In this document: piece after piece, positions 18,092 through 27,015 of the stretch
Numbering within the stretch: the stretch's first letter is position 1
How the letters are laid out: each line of letters begins with the position of its first letter
Notes under the pieces: generated by a model
What the model was told of the DNA's origin: nothing
Database searches by the model: none
The model's input: the letters and a program-made list of their open reading frames with translations, nothing else
Position numbers and translations under genes: made by a program
DNA from: an uncultured Lachnospiraceae bacterium
GTDB taxonomy: Bacteria; Bacillota; Clostridia; Lachnospirales; Lachnospiraceae
DNA length: 64,000 bases
Assembly (NCBI GenBank): GCA_910586705.1
Contig: CAJUJK010000010.1
Coordinates: forward strand, 62,001-126,000
Direction: 5' to 3'

Positions 18092-19072
18092 TTAGCCAAC
18101 CAACCCGAAGACCGGACGAACCCCGCCAGAGTTCGAGGCGCTGCGGCAGTCCGGCCCGCCATAGCCGCTCACAATAGCGAAAAAAGCCGAAGAAACGACG
18201 TCTCTCAGCCAATACCAATATCTTCCAGGATTGATGAACCTCGGATACATCTTCATGAGCGCCAACTGTGTCTTGTCGATGGTATAACGGTTCGGAACGA
18301 AAGAACCGTCACCAGCCGGCGTAAACACCAAACTTCCGTACATCATGATCTCGTTCGGCAGCTCCACCGTAGAGTCATACCATGCTCCTGCCGACGGATA
18401 TCCATTTGACACCGCATTTGTCAGATACTCTCTATGATTGAGAATATTCGCAGAGCCGAACGCCGAATTCACCAGCGTCTTGGCATTGGCGAGATTTGCT
18501 GTATACATCTGGGAGCCAACATAGCCGCCAGTCGTGATGTTGGTTTCATTCATCTTGGCAGAGTAAAGAGACTGATCCGGCATAATTACCAGATGAGGAG
18601 TTGTGCAGGAAGTATCGCCGGAATTCAGCCAGTAGTTGATATCGACAATTCTCCAGGTACGGTCGCCGATACTCCAGTAGTCCCCGATAAAGAATCCTTT
18701 GAACGTTCCGGCTTTGATCTGGGCTTTCTGCGCAGCCGTAAAAGCTGTCCCAAGATTCTTGCCGCGGAAAATATTTCTGCGCTGCTCCACAGAAATAACC
18801 TCGTCCAAAATCCCCCAAAAAGCATCGTTGACCGTGATGCCCTTGTTGCCATCCGCAGCGCCAAGAAGAATCCTGTCACTCGCAGAAACAGCGCTAACCT
18901 GCGTAAGCTGAGAAACATTCATCTTAGCAAGATAATCCTGCGAAGAACTTATCGCCACAAGCGCCCCAAGCAAATCCCTTGCCAAAATTGTTTTTGTCCC
19001 GCCGTCACCATCCACAAGCAGGACGTTGTTGTCGAGAAGTTGTGTCACTTTTTCATAATCTGTAATCTTCAT
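18092..19072 (-). CDS. DGR target 1: tail receptor-binding protein with variable C-type-lectin-like end
   Basis: A 326-residue protein. The N-terminal 100 residues (MKITDYEKVTQLLDNNVLLV) look like a tail attachment domain. From about residue 130 (FIGDYWSIGDRTWRIVDINY) it has a DUF6273-like C-type-lectin scaffold shared with the two early-region targets. The last 35 residues are the variable repeat, ending ASNSGGVRPVFGLVG. Compared with the template, residues at AFFAIV, SGY, GPD and CRS are changed. Its place among baseplate genes suggests that it determines host range. Confidence 0.88.
   Translation of the reverse strand: MKITDYEKVTQLLDNNVLLVDGDGGTKTILARDLLGALVAISSSQDYLAKMNVSQLTQVSAVSASDRILLGAADGNKGITVNDAFWGILDEVISVEQRRNIFRGKNLGTAFTAAQKAQIKAGTFKGFFIGDYWSIGDRTWRIVDINYWLNSGDTSCTTPHLVIMPDQSLYSAKMNETNITTGGYVGSQMYTANLANAKTLVNSAFGSANILNHREYLTNAVSNGYPSAGAWYDSTVELPNEIMMYGSLVFTPAGDGSFVPNRYTIDKTQLALMKMYPRFINPGRYWYWLRDVVSSAFFAIVSGYGGPDCRSASNSGGVRPVFGLVG
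18112..18200 (-). repeat. DGR variable repeat 1 (VR1)
   Basis: 89 bases aligning end to end with the template repeat. Differences fall at template adenines on the coding strand, except one T-to-G change (in the codon read as glycine of GGP). The invariant end GGGGTTCGTCCGG is kept. Many positions are substituted, so this target has been diversified extensively. Confidence 0.93.
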
Positions 19073-19090
19073 ACTTCATCACCTTTCTTT

Positions 19091-19417
19091 TTAATTTGTA
19101 ACAAATATAGCTTGACTGAGGATTGGATTATTTCCGCTGTCAAGAATTTGTTCTGTTGAATATCCCTTACCGTTCAGGTCTCTTGATTTACTGTCCTTAA
19201 CCGTTTCGCTATTAGAATCTAACAGCAGATAAATACCCCTTCTGGCATTGTCTCTGAGGTATCCTGAAACCTGAAATTCCGGCGGTATGCCCTCCATAAA
19301 TTTTGCCAACAGACCCGAGTATGTACGGCTTTCAATCGGATTCCCAAGGTTATCCATAACCGGCTCTTTTATCGAATCTGTAATTGCCTGTAAATATACA
19401 AAGGTATTGTCAAACAT
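19091..19417 (-). CDS. phage tail/baseplate-associated protein
   Basis: A 108-residue protein starting MFDNTFVYLQAITDSIKEP. Its C-terminal TEQILDSGNNPILSQAIFV closely resembles the C-terminus of the adjacent 421-residue protein (TEQLLDDKGDVIRGKTIFV), suggesting a shared docking or trimerization tail. Function otherwise unknown. Confidence 0.6.
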   Translation of the reverse strand: MFDNTFVYLQAITDSIKEPVMDNLGNPIESRTYSGLLAKFMEGIPPEFQVSGYLRDNARRGIYLLLDSNSETVKDSKSRDLNGKGYSTEQILDSGNNPILSQAIFVTN

Positions 19418-19428
19418 AAGCGCCTCCT

Positions 19429-20694
19429 TTACTTTGTGACGAATATGGTTTTGCCTCTGATAACATCGCCTTTATCATCAAGGAGTTGCTCGGTACGGTC
19501 GGTATCGGGATTATCAACATACAGCCATGTTCCGCCGTCAGTCAGAATCTGATAAACCGTAAATTCATTGGCAAGCCCGTCAAATGCCTGCTCAATAGCC
19601 GATAAACGCCTCTTTACGTCTTCTAGTTCCTTTCCAACATCAGACTCTTTCTCAACAACGAACGTGACACGTTTCCCTTCAATCGGCTCGTTATTCCCAT
19701 CAAAAATAGCCTTATCCGACGAATCGTTAAGGCTGTCATAGATCGAATGGGTATTTGTAAGCTCATTTTGAAATTCTTCAAACTTATCCATTCGCTCATT
19801 GAGAGCGACAAGTTTGTTAGCGAATGCGGAAATGTCTTCACCGTCAAGAAGTTCCTTAATAGAATCCCACCAATCTCGAAAATCTTTGTCGATTGAGTTC
19901 TTCCATGCGGAATATTCTTCCGTGTTTCCGTTCACATAATCGTAGAACCACTTTTGCCACATGTCCTTCCAATACTCAGCCGTATCGGTAATTTCATTTG
20001 CGTGGGCGTTAAAAAATTCCTCCCACTGATGCTCCCAGTTCAGATATGCTTCCTGAATCTCTGTCGTCTGTGCCTGGAACCACGTCCTCCACTGGTTTTT
20101 CCAGAAAGTATTTGCAGCTTCCATGTCCGCCGTCTGAGCGCCGTAAAAAGCCTTCCACTGATCTCCCCACTGTGCTACAAGAGCGTCAATAGACATCTTT
20201 TCCAGTGGAGCAGTAACAAACGGACACGCAGACGTTCCCACACAATTTGTAATGTTCGCCTGCCGTATCGAAGTCACACCAGCGTTGACACGGATATAGG
20301 CAAGCGGATACTGCCATCTGTCGTTTGTCTTGATCATCGTCGGGTTCTTCGGACTGGATGCCGGAGTACCTTTGATAATCTTAATAGAATTCGCTCTAAC
20401 AGATTCGCGTGCGTCGACTTCCAGAACAACCGCATCAATTCTGTTTAGAAGAACTTCCGATATAGGAACCGTCAACGGAAGCAATGCATCATTCAGAGTC
20501 CATGTATGATTAAACCAGGCCCGTCCGATGCCGACATTCACCATCATGCCTTCGGATTCTTTAACAACCATTGCCGTTCCGTAATGCTGTAAAACTCCAT
20601 CCCGGATGATGCCGTCAAAAATACTTGACATTTGAATCGCATCGTATTTTCGATCGCCATTTTTTGAGTTATAAAACCCACATGTCACACTCAT
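19429..20694 (-). CDS. baseplate/tail structural protein with tryptophan-rich helical repeats
   Basis: A 421-residue protein. The first 170 residues (MSVTCGFYNSKNGDRKYDAI, IQMSSIFDGIIRDGVLQHYG) match a common Firmicutes siphophage structural domain. Residues about 175-290 contain several imperfect repeats of roughly 30-35 residues, each carrying W-x2-x-W-x-W/F (QWGDQWKAFYG, FWKNQWRTWFQ, NWEHQWEEFFN, YWKDMWQKWFY). The repeats should form a long helical rod. It lies between the Gp37-like gene and the receptor-binding gene, as expected for a baseplate linker. Confidence 0.7.
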   Translation of the reverse strand: MSVTCGFYNSKNGDRKYDAIQMSSIFDGIIRDGVLQHYGTAMVVKESEGMMVNVGIGRAWFNHTWTLNDALLPLTVPISEVLLNRIDAVVLEVDARESVRANSIKIIKGTPASSPKNPTMIKTNDRWQYPLAYIRVNAGVTSIRQANITNCVGTSACPFVTAPLEKMSIDALVAQWGDQWKAFYGAQTADMEAANTFWKNQWRTWFQAQTTEIQEAYLNWEHQWEEFFNAHANEITDTAEYWKDMWQKWFYDYVNGNTEEYSAWKNSIDKDFRDWWDSIKELLDGEDISAFANKLVALNERMDKFEEFQNELTNTHSIYDSLNDSSDKAIFDGNNEPIEGKRVTFVVEKESDVGKELEDVKRRLSAIEQAFDGLANEFTVYQILTDGGTWLYVDNPDTDRTEQLLDDKGDVIRGKTIFVTK

Positions 20695-20695
20695 A

Positions 20696-21769
20696 TCACA
20701 CCGCCTCCTGTTCTATCGTTTTAAATGTAGGGTATACAGAGTTACCGTCTTCATCTTCGGACATAACGATTTCAACGATTCTCGCTTTCGTTTCATGTCC
20801 GTATTCGTTGGCGATCTGAACGACATCTCCGTTGAAGAAGTCCTCTCCATACCTGAACATAACGGTTGTTTCCACCTGCCCCTCAAATGAGGTTACATCC
20901 GTGTTCTCTGCCAACTTTTCTTTTCCCCGCTGCTGTAACTGAGCCGTGTATTCCGCATCAGATAAGACAACCCCGTCTCCAACATCAGAAGAAATATCCC
21001 TTGCGTCCGTAAAAAGCTCCCGCCTATTTAATCCACTTCCCCCGCCAACAGTCGTATACTTTCTTGCAGAACCCTCACCTTCACCGCCAACCAGAGTAAC
21101 GGTCTTCAGTGCAGACTTAGATTCCACATAATTACTGTTGATGATGTTTTCAAATTTGGGGGAAAATACGACATAAGGATTCGCCGACTGGTCATAGGAA
21201 CGATCCGTCCCGGCATACAGCTTAAATACGAACTGTTTATTGTTGTTAAGAGTCACCTTGAAACCTATGCTTCTCTCACTACAGATTTTGTTAATTACAT
21301 CATACAGATTATCGCCGGTATACTGCGCATCAATCTTCAGTGACGTAATAGCGGGATCAGTTGACGCTTCAAAGATAAAGTTACTTATTCTCCTTGTGCT
21401 GTCTGCTGGAGATATTACATTCTCATTCAGCAGAGTACGGATTCCATTTTGAAGATTTCCGGTTATGGTCTTTTGTCCCCAGACAATCCGGCGGTCAAGA
21501 ATAGATTCCAATGATCTGCCAGTAACCGTGATATGGTTCCCATTCTCGGAATCAGAAGCAATTCGTATCTTTTCGATAATCATAACGTGTTCCGACTCGC
21601 GGTTCTGCAAATAATAATCCTGTCTGATGTAACTGAGAATAGTCTCTGTCATCGAGGTAAAAAGCTCGAAATCTCCATATTCATAATACCGGTCAGTCCA
21701 GATGAACGATTCGTAGACATCAACGATGGATACGGCGTCAAGATTCGTGTTAAGAACTGTTACATCCAT
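20696..21769 (-). CDS. siphovirus ReqiPepy6 Gp37-like tail protein
   Basis: A 357-residue protein beginning MDVTVLNTNLDAVSIVDVYE with FIWTDRYYEYGDFELFT and TGRSLESILDRRIVWGQKT, the pattern of the Gp37-like family of tail-tip hub proteins in Firmicutes siphophages. It starts three bases after the TAG of the upstream gene, so the two are coupled. Confidence 0.8.
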   Translation of the reverse strand: MDVTVLNTNLDAVSIVDVYESFIWTDRYYEYGDFELFTSMTETILSYIRQDYYLQNRESEHVMIIEKIRIASDSENGNHITVTGRSLESILDRRIVWGQKTITGNLQNGIRTLLNENVISPADSTRRISNFIFEASTDPAITSLKIDAQYTGDNLYDVINKICSERSIGFKVTLNNNKQFVFKLYAGTDRSYDQSANPYVVFSPKFENIINSNYVESKSALKTVTLVGGEGEGSARKYTTVGGGSGLNRRELFTDARDISSDVGDGVVLSDAEYTAQLQQRGKEKLAENTDVTSFEGQVETTVMFRYGEDFFNGDVVQIANEYGHETKARIVEIVMSEDEDGNSVYPTFKTIEQEAV

Positions 21770-21771
21770 AC

Positions 21772-22345
21772 CTATACCCCCTCGTAAATGACTCGATTTT
21801 CAATCTTAAACTGTAGGTTTGTACTCCCTTCTTCAGCCGTATACGCAAAGACGTTATCGCCCTTTGCGAGCTGGAACCAATCGGCATTCTTGTCAAGGCA
21901 GTTGAGTATGTTCGTGGTTTTACCGTTTCTAAGCAGCGTGATTGATTTCTTGCCTTTCACAGTACAAATAGTGATTTCATCACCTGCCACAATCCCGGAA
22001 CCGGTAAAAGACGCCAACTTATTTGTGTCAATCCTCATAATCTCTCTTGTGCCAGTATTGTAGATGGTAATGTTGCGTGCTTCTCCGATTGCATGAATCG
22101 TAATAGTCACACCAATTTCTGCATCACCGCTATAAACAACCACTTTTTCCATCTGGTTCTGAATCCACCCCATTTCGATCAGACACTCATAAAGGGATTC
22201 ATTACTGAACGGAAACTCGAATAACGGTTCGACACCATAAAAAATAGTAGTGTTTACTCCGTCTTTTCCGGCAGAATAAAAAAAAGGATTCGGACATACG
22301 ATTGAAATGTCAGAACCCTCATCCTTGCTGAATATGTTTGGATCG
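21772..22345 (-). pseudogene. C-terminal part of a distal tail protein; N-terminus lost
   Basis: Recognisable sequence starts at IFSKDEGSDISIVCPNPFFY, which in distal tail (Dit) proteins follows an N-terminal domain of more than 100 residues, and continues through ITIHAIGEARNITIYNTGTR to the end GV-TAG. Upstream the open frame runs another 45 codons (to 22479), but that part has low complexity and no similarity that I recognise. The gene therefore appears cut at about 22,345. The remaining part would not fold as a hub protein alone. Confidence 0.65.
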
Positions 22346-22704
22346 TTTGAGAGAGGGGGTGCTGTTTTTGCGACCCTCCCCCTATGCCTTAAAAAGTAAG
22401 GTGATGTGGCAGTCTTAAAAATTTTGTTGAAAATTGTTTTGTGTTGTTTTTTGTAGCGAAAATGTGTTTTTAATACCAAAAACTTTCTTTTTGTTTATGC
22501 TTTTAACCGCAATTCAAGCTTTGTTAGCCATTAAATTGGCAGTCAAACCCAATCTTTGCTAATGCTGAAAGGCAAAACGAAACAAAGTGAAATTCTTCTT
22601 TCCAGCAAAGCAGACGAAACAAAGCAAAGGAAAGTTTCAGTGTAAATCATTAGTTACTGACCGAAAGATTGATTAAAGCCTGACCATTGATGACGCAGTT
22701 AATG
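22346..22704. other. deletion scar between early-late junction and tail genes
   Basis: AT-rich sequence without a supportable gene. In related siphophages this place holds terminase, portal, capsid, head-tail and tape-measure genes (15 kb or more); all are missing. It contains a possible hairpin, GGGGGAGGGT facing ACCCCCTC around 22350-22378. Short purine-rich runs (AAACGAAACAAAG, ACGAAACAAAGCAAAGG) recur at about 22,575-22,635. Confidence 0.55.
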
Positions 22705-22953
22705 CTAAACAGCCGATGCTTTTTCTCTAACCTTTCGATAAATGTTCCTGAAATCATACTTAATTATCTCGTCAATCGCTCTTTCTACTTCAAGATTGTT
22801 CTCTTCATCAGAGAGTTCGTCAGAAGTTCGAGCAATTCTTCCAAGATACGACGTCGAATGATAACCCTTTTCCTCATCGAACAGAAACCAAGAAGTGAAC
22901 TGTTCAAATGGATCATAAGGATTGTCAACTGTCGTTAATCCAACTCTACCCAT
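22705..22953 (-). CDS. conserved phage protein normally upstream of terminase
   Basis: An 82-residue acidic protein: NPYDPFEQFTSWFLFDEEKG, RTSDELSDEENNLEVERAID, YDFRNIYRKVREKASAV. I recognise the pattern as a small protein preceding the large terminase in Clostridia phages, but no function is known. It ends in TAG, immediately before the scar region. Confidence 0.65.
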   Translation of the reverse strand: MGRVGLTTVDNPYDPFEQFTSWFLFDEEKGYHSTSYLGRIARTSDELSDEENNLEVERAIDEIIKYDFRNIYRKVREKASAV

Positions 22954-22972
22954 GAATCCTTATTCACTCCTT

Positions 22973-25852
22973 TCATTTCAAGTATTTGGATACTGTAGAG
23001 GATGATACACCAACAGCTTGAGCTATCTCCGCAATACTGTAGTTACCAGACGCCTGCATTGCTTCAATCTTACTAACTTTAGCGGGGCTGAGTGTTGATG
23101 TGCTACGAGGTGTTGCATATTGACGAACCTCATCAATGTCAGAATTGTTAAGAATCTTGATAAGCTGGCTTTCACTGATAGCTCCCGCCTGTATAGCCTC
23201 CCATCTCTTTTCATCGAGAGGTATCTTGATTCTTTCTGCACCCATCTGGATACGGGCTTCTGTAAGCGCCTGTTGGCTGGCCTTCTTTATTTCTTTTGTT
23301 GTCATATCAGGATTCGCTTTCTTCATAGCATTCACTTTAGAATTGGCGATAAGCTGGGCCTGAGTCTCTTTAGGTGCGTTACGTAGGGCTATGTTCAAAT
23401 CAGCAAGCATACCGTCCACTTCTTCCTTATAGGTGGCCTTAGCCGAAGCGGAGTAGGCTATCTTACCAGTGTTGATAATCTCCAGACGTGCCTTGTTGGC
23501 GAGGTCTTTTCTCTGGTTTGCATACTCAGCATAAGCTCTTTCCTGGGGGGTATCCGCATCAGAGATAAGGAGACGGGCATCATCAACTTCAGCCATCTTT
23601 GTACTCTTCTGTGTTCTTACCTTAACCTTGCCATTCTTGTCAGTATACTCTTCCTTTACAGAATTCCAGATTAAAGCCCCCTCTGATTTGCTTGGGTCAT
23701 ACCAATCCTTATCTTTCTGATTGACTTTTGGACTTCCCTTACGTTTAAGAACTTCCTGTTGAGACTTTGATCTTGAAATCAGGGTTGCAGCTCCCTCATG
23801 ATAACGGCCGTTCACATCTGTTGTTCCCTGATAAGTCTTCTTCAGGTATGCAATGTCATTATCTCTTTCACTCTGTTTGTAGTCGAGACCATGCTTTTCC
23901 GCATCGATTACAACCATACTGTGGCGAACGGCTTTAGCAAGCTCCTCTTCTTTAGCGCCTCTTAAAGTCATGTCTGTAATCAGATTAGAAATGATACCCA
24001 TTTCAGTCTGAGTATTCTTCATAGGCTTAAATTCTCTGCCATTGCGGTAGTAATGAACAGTTCCATCCGGGTCTGTCTTCGTAGAATCGTGTCCATACTC
24101 AAGCTTACCATCAAATCCTTCCAATCCCTTTAACGGTGGAGTGGAAGTAATCTTCACACCTTTACCAGTAGGAACCACCATTACAGTATCGCCATCGAAA
24201 TCTGCTCCGGAAAGTCTCTCTGCAACCTTACTATTGATACCGACAGCATCTTTGGCAAGACCGAGCTTGCTCTTTGCTTCCGCCTGTTTGTTGTTTACAG
24301 TGAGCACAGGGATTTCAAAAGTTCCACCATGAGGGAATCTGATAAGAGCTACTTTCTCGCCGTTCTCGTAACCCGGTGCATAGACTTCATCATCTTTCAT
24401 CGAAGTGATTGGAAGAATGACTTTGTATTTCTGTCTCGGAAGAGATGCTGCTTTCAGATGTACTGCTGCCGCATCGCAATCATCAGCAAAAGACTGCAAC
24501 AAAACTTTCTTTACTGTTGGATTGGTCAAGGAACAAATCTCATCATACTCTGCCTGAGCATCGGCCATCGTCAAACTCAACTGTCTCTTGATAAGCTTCA
24601 TACTCTGCTTAGAAAGAAACTGCGATGGTAACTTATCGTCCCAATCTCCCCAATCTCCTTCTTCTGCACGTTTGTTGATTAGAGAAAGAGACTGTTTTTT
24701 ACCGGTTTTTGGATCGGTAAATTTGCCATTTGGGTCATCATAAAAGCTTTGCCCGCCATGTTCCTTAATCAAAGAACCGAATGGGTTATTAGGATCTTTT
24801 TTGATTGTTTTCAAAACAGTGTTATCTTTTGGGCCGCAAACAGGAGTTCCTTCTTTCTTATTCGTGTTAAACCGAACATCCACACCATCTGGCAGGTCAT
24901 CAGCATACATCGCCATACCCTTCAAATAATGTGTTCCGTCAACAAGGATTCTTACCTGTGCATAATGAGCATCACCGAGCGATAAATCATCCACGCCTCT
25001 GCGAATCTCAATAACACCATCTTTCTTTGTTCCACCGTCTTCAGCATAGACGATCTGAATTCTTTTAGAACTCATGCTCTCCGGATAATGAAAACCTTTC
25101 TGGAAACTATCGCCGCCATCATAAGAAATGCTATCGCAGACTTCTTCCAAAGGATGGATCTTGTCAAAGTCATAGATAGCACTCGATACCTTTGTAATTT
25201 TCTCATGAACTTCGCCGTTCTTATCGGTATAGGTTCTGGTGATTTCCTTATAAGGTGTATCAGGAGGACAAAGAACTCTGATATTTGTCTGCTGCCCTTT
25301 ATTTGTTACCTGCGGAACACCACCACCGAAATGGTTATATCCATCAAGCTCCAAAATGTAAAGAGCCTCTTCGAGTTTTTCTCTTGAGACTCCTAAGTAT
25401 CGTTCTGTTCCGGCACTAATTGCAATCATACCGTGTTCGTCAACTTGTCGTTTTAAATTTTCAGCAGTTACTCTGGCCAGATTCATACGGGCTTCCGAAT
25501 CTGAGTTCAAAAGAGAACGAATAGAAGACTCACTGTTGTATCCCATCATTCTTGCAATCTCGCTCGGATTGTAACCATCTGATTGAAGCGCTTTTGCTCT
25601 CTCAACCTCCAAAGCTCTCCTCTCGTCTTTGGCTAAAGACCGCTGTGTTCGGAACTGGGTTGTGGTCAAACCCATAGCTTTGGCAATTTCTGTGTCGCTG
25701 AGTCCTTGTCCTTTCAGTTCATCAACACGACTCAAAAAATCACCATTTCTCTGATACGGATTTTCCCCACTTCCCCAGGGGTAACGTCCAGAATGTCGTG
25801 GTGTTCCGTAGTGCATTAGAATATCTTTCATTTCTTCCACAACTTGGTTCAT
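22973..25852 (-). CDS. large HTH protein with DFDGD motif: candidate single-chain RNA polymerase
   Basis: A 959-residue protein. Residues 40-75 (SRVDELKGQGLSDTEIAKAM) and 85-120 (DGYNPSEIARMMGYNSESSI) are two helix-turn-helix modules, and the last 35 residues (GNYSIAEIAQAVGVSSSTVS) a third. In the middle, residues 548-556 read SGADFDGDT, the metal-binding signature of double-psi-barrel RNA polymerases (NADFDGD in the bacterial beta-prime subunit; related in YonO-type and QDE-1-type single-chain enzymes). It is preceded by RFPHGGTFEIPVLTVNN. The rest is not similar to the host polymerase. I infer a phage transcriptase or a catalytic derivative, perhaps for late genes, since it sits at the early/late boundary. 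Confidence 0.65.
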   Translation of the reverse strand: MNQVVEEMKDILMHYGTPRHSGRYPWGSGENPYQRNGDFLSRVDELKGQGLSDTEIAKAMGLTTTQFRTQRSLAKDERRALEVERAKALQSDGYNPSEIARMMGYNSESSIRSLLNSDSEARMNLARVTAENLKRQVDEHGMIAISAGTERYLGVSREKLEEALYILELDGYNHFGGGVPQVTNKGQQTNIRVLCPPDTPYKEITRTYTDKNGEVHEKITKVSSAIYDFDKIHPLEEVCDSISYDGGDSFQKGFHYPESMSSKRIQIVYAEDGGTKKDGVIEIRRGVDDLSLGDAHYAQVRILVDGTHYLKGMAMYADDLPDGVDVRFNTNKKEGTPVCGPKDNTVLKTIKKDPNNPFGSLIKEHGGQSFYDDPNGKFTDPKTGKKQSLSLINKRAEEGDWGDWDDKLPSQFLSKQSMKLIKRQLSLTMADAQAEYDEICSLTNPTVKKVLLQSFADDCDAAAVHLKAASLPRQKYKVILPITSMKDDEVYAPGYENGEKVALIRFPHGGTFEIPVLTVNNKQAEAKSKLGLAKDAVGINSKVAERLSGADFDGDTVMVVPTGKGVKITSTPPLKGLEGFDGKLEYGHDSTKTDPDGTVHYYRNGREFKPMKNTQTEMGIISNLITDMTLRGAKEEELAKAVRHSMVVIDAEKHGLDYKQSERDNDIAYLKKTYQGTTDVNGRYHEGAATLISRSKSQQEVLKRKGSPKVNQKDKDWYDPSKSEGALIWNSVKEEYTDKNGKVKVRTQKSTKMAEVDDARLLISDADTPQERAYAEYANQRKDLANKARLEIINTGKIAYSASAKATYKEEVDGMLADLNIALRNAPKETQAQLIANSKVNAMKKANPDMTTKEIKKASQQALTEARIQMGAERIKIPLDEKRWEAIQAGAISESQLIKILNNSDIDEVRQYATPRSTSTLSPAKVSKIEAMQASGNYSIAEIAQAVGVSSSTVSKYLK

Positions 25853-25855
25853 GGC

Positions 25856-26413
25856 TTACCCCTCCTGTTCTTTTACTTTTTTAATTACTTTGTCAAATGT
25901 GACAATCTTGTCCATAATCGGAACAATCTCGTCGGTTTCCGGAGCATGAATTTCAATTTCATTGTTCTGGTACAGACACAATACAATATCAATCTCCGCC
26001 GGTTTCACTTTATACTCCAAACAAAAAAGAGCAGCGTAGATCATAAGCTGCTCAATGTGGGCTTTAATAGTTCCAGTCTTCAAATCGTGGATTCTCAACA
26101 ACCCGTTTCTGAATGCGATGCTGTCTGCTGTTCCGAAACAGTTCTCTGAATAATACAGAATCTGTTCCGGAGTCATCTTATAGCCGATGGCATCATTTAC
26201 ATACATATTCAAAGTTTTTTTCGACTTCGGAAGTTTCTGCCCAAGCCTGATACACTGAGCCGCAAACTCGTGAAGTACAGTTCCTTTTTGGGTTGCCAAG
26301 AATTTTACATACGACTCCGCCACTTTGTTTTCATCGTAGTTAATCCAATGATATTTGCTTGCTCCAAGAAAAGCGTGCTGCCCTTCAAGAATTGAATGAT
26401 TGTTGAAGTTCAT
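25856..26413 (-). CDS. RecB/Cas4-type PD-(D/E)XK nuclease
   Basis: A 185-residue nuclease. Elements in order: HEFAAQCIRLGQKLPKSKK (motif helix), FGTADSIAFRNGLLRIHDLKTG (catalytic D and DxK), AHIEQLMIYAALFCLEY (the QhxxY helix with conserved E/Q). It is a standalone exonuclease of the kind used in phage recombination or end processing. Its start overlaps the preceding nuclease gene. Confidence 0.75.
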   Translation of the reverse strand: MNFNNHSILEGQHAFLGASKYHWINYDENKVAESYVKFLATQKGTVLHEFAAQCIRLGQKLPKSKKTLNMYVNDAIGYKMTPEQILYYSENCFGTADSIAFRNGLLRIHDLKTGTIKAHIEQLMIYAALFCLEYKVKPAEIDIVLCLYQNNEIEIHAPETDEIVPIMDKIVTFDKVIKKVKEQEG

Positions 26414-26675
26414 GTAACACTTCCTCCTTATTTTTAGGATAGATGAATCTTGAGAAAGACATCTCGTTCATCTTCTCAACGTAATATGGTTGATTTGCCT
26501 GTTTCTTAGAGTTCGCACTTTGCTTACATTCCAAAGAAGCCCATTTGTCTTTATAAAGGATGAGCAAATCTGGTATACCCTGAATGTGATCCGGGTCGAG
26601 TTTTGTTACGATGCACCCAGGAAACATTTTTTTAAGTTCCTGAATCAGTTGTGCTTGGAATTTGCTCTCCAACAT
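26385..26675 (-). CDS. VRR-NUC/Holliday-junction-resolvase-like endonuclease
   Basis: About 96 residues from MLESKFQAQLIQELKKMF, preceded by AAAGGAGG. The catalytic core is HIQGIPDLLILYKDKWASLE followed by CKQS, that is PD...ExK, with a downstream Q-rich helix. Such small nucleases cleave branched DNA in phage replication. Overlaps the RecB-like gene by 29 bases. Confidence 0.78.
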   Translation of the reverse strand: MLESKFQAQLIQELKKMFPGCIVTKLDPDHIQGIPDLLILYKDKWASLECKQSANSKKQANQPYYVEKMNEMSFSRFIYPKNKEEVLHELQQSFNS

Positions 26676-26792
26676 AACAGGACCTCCTTTCATTTTGATA
26701 AATACAAAAGAGAAAGAACAAGCATTTAAAAATGCCTATTTTAATCTCTCTCCTCATAAAAGGGCATGTTTTTTTTGCGAACTAAAAAATAG

Positions 26793-26824
26793 CAAAAGAA
26801 AAGAGCCGCTGTTACACGACTCTC
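26793..26824 (-). terminator. linker-family terminator hairpin
   Basis: GAGTCG-loop-CGGCTC followed by TTTTCTTTTG on the - strand. It closes the small membrane gene at 26854-26985. Confidence 0.7.
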
Positions 26825-26853
26825 GAATATTTTCTATATTTTGTTTTTATTGC

Positions 26854-26985
26854 TTAGCTGTTGTTCCTGAGATACCTCACCAATATCCAGATGAGCCAAA
26901 GACCACCAGTTGCAAAAACCAGTATCACGTCCAGAATCAATCCTGCTGTACTTCTCTTTTTCTTACCTCCACTTTTTCTACTCAT
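26854..26985 (-). CDS. small single-helix membrane protein
   Basis: Forty-three residues: a basic, serine/lysine-rich tip (MSRKSGGKKKRSTAG), one membrane helix (LILDVILVFATGGLWLIWIL) and VRYLRNNS. AGGAGA precedes the ATG, and a linker-family terminator follows. Similar peptides occur in mobile elements of Firmicutes; no function known. Confidence 0.65.
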   Translation of the reverse strand: MSRKSGGKKKRSTAGLILDVILVFATGGLWLIWILVRYLRNNS

Positions 26986-27015
26986 ATTATTTTGTCTCCT
27001 TTCGACTAAAGACTT

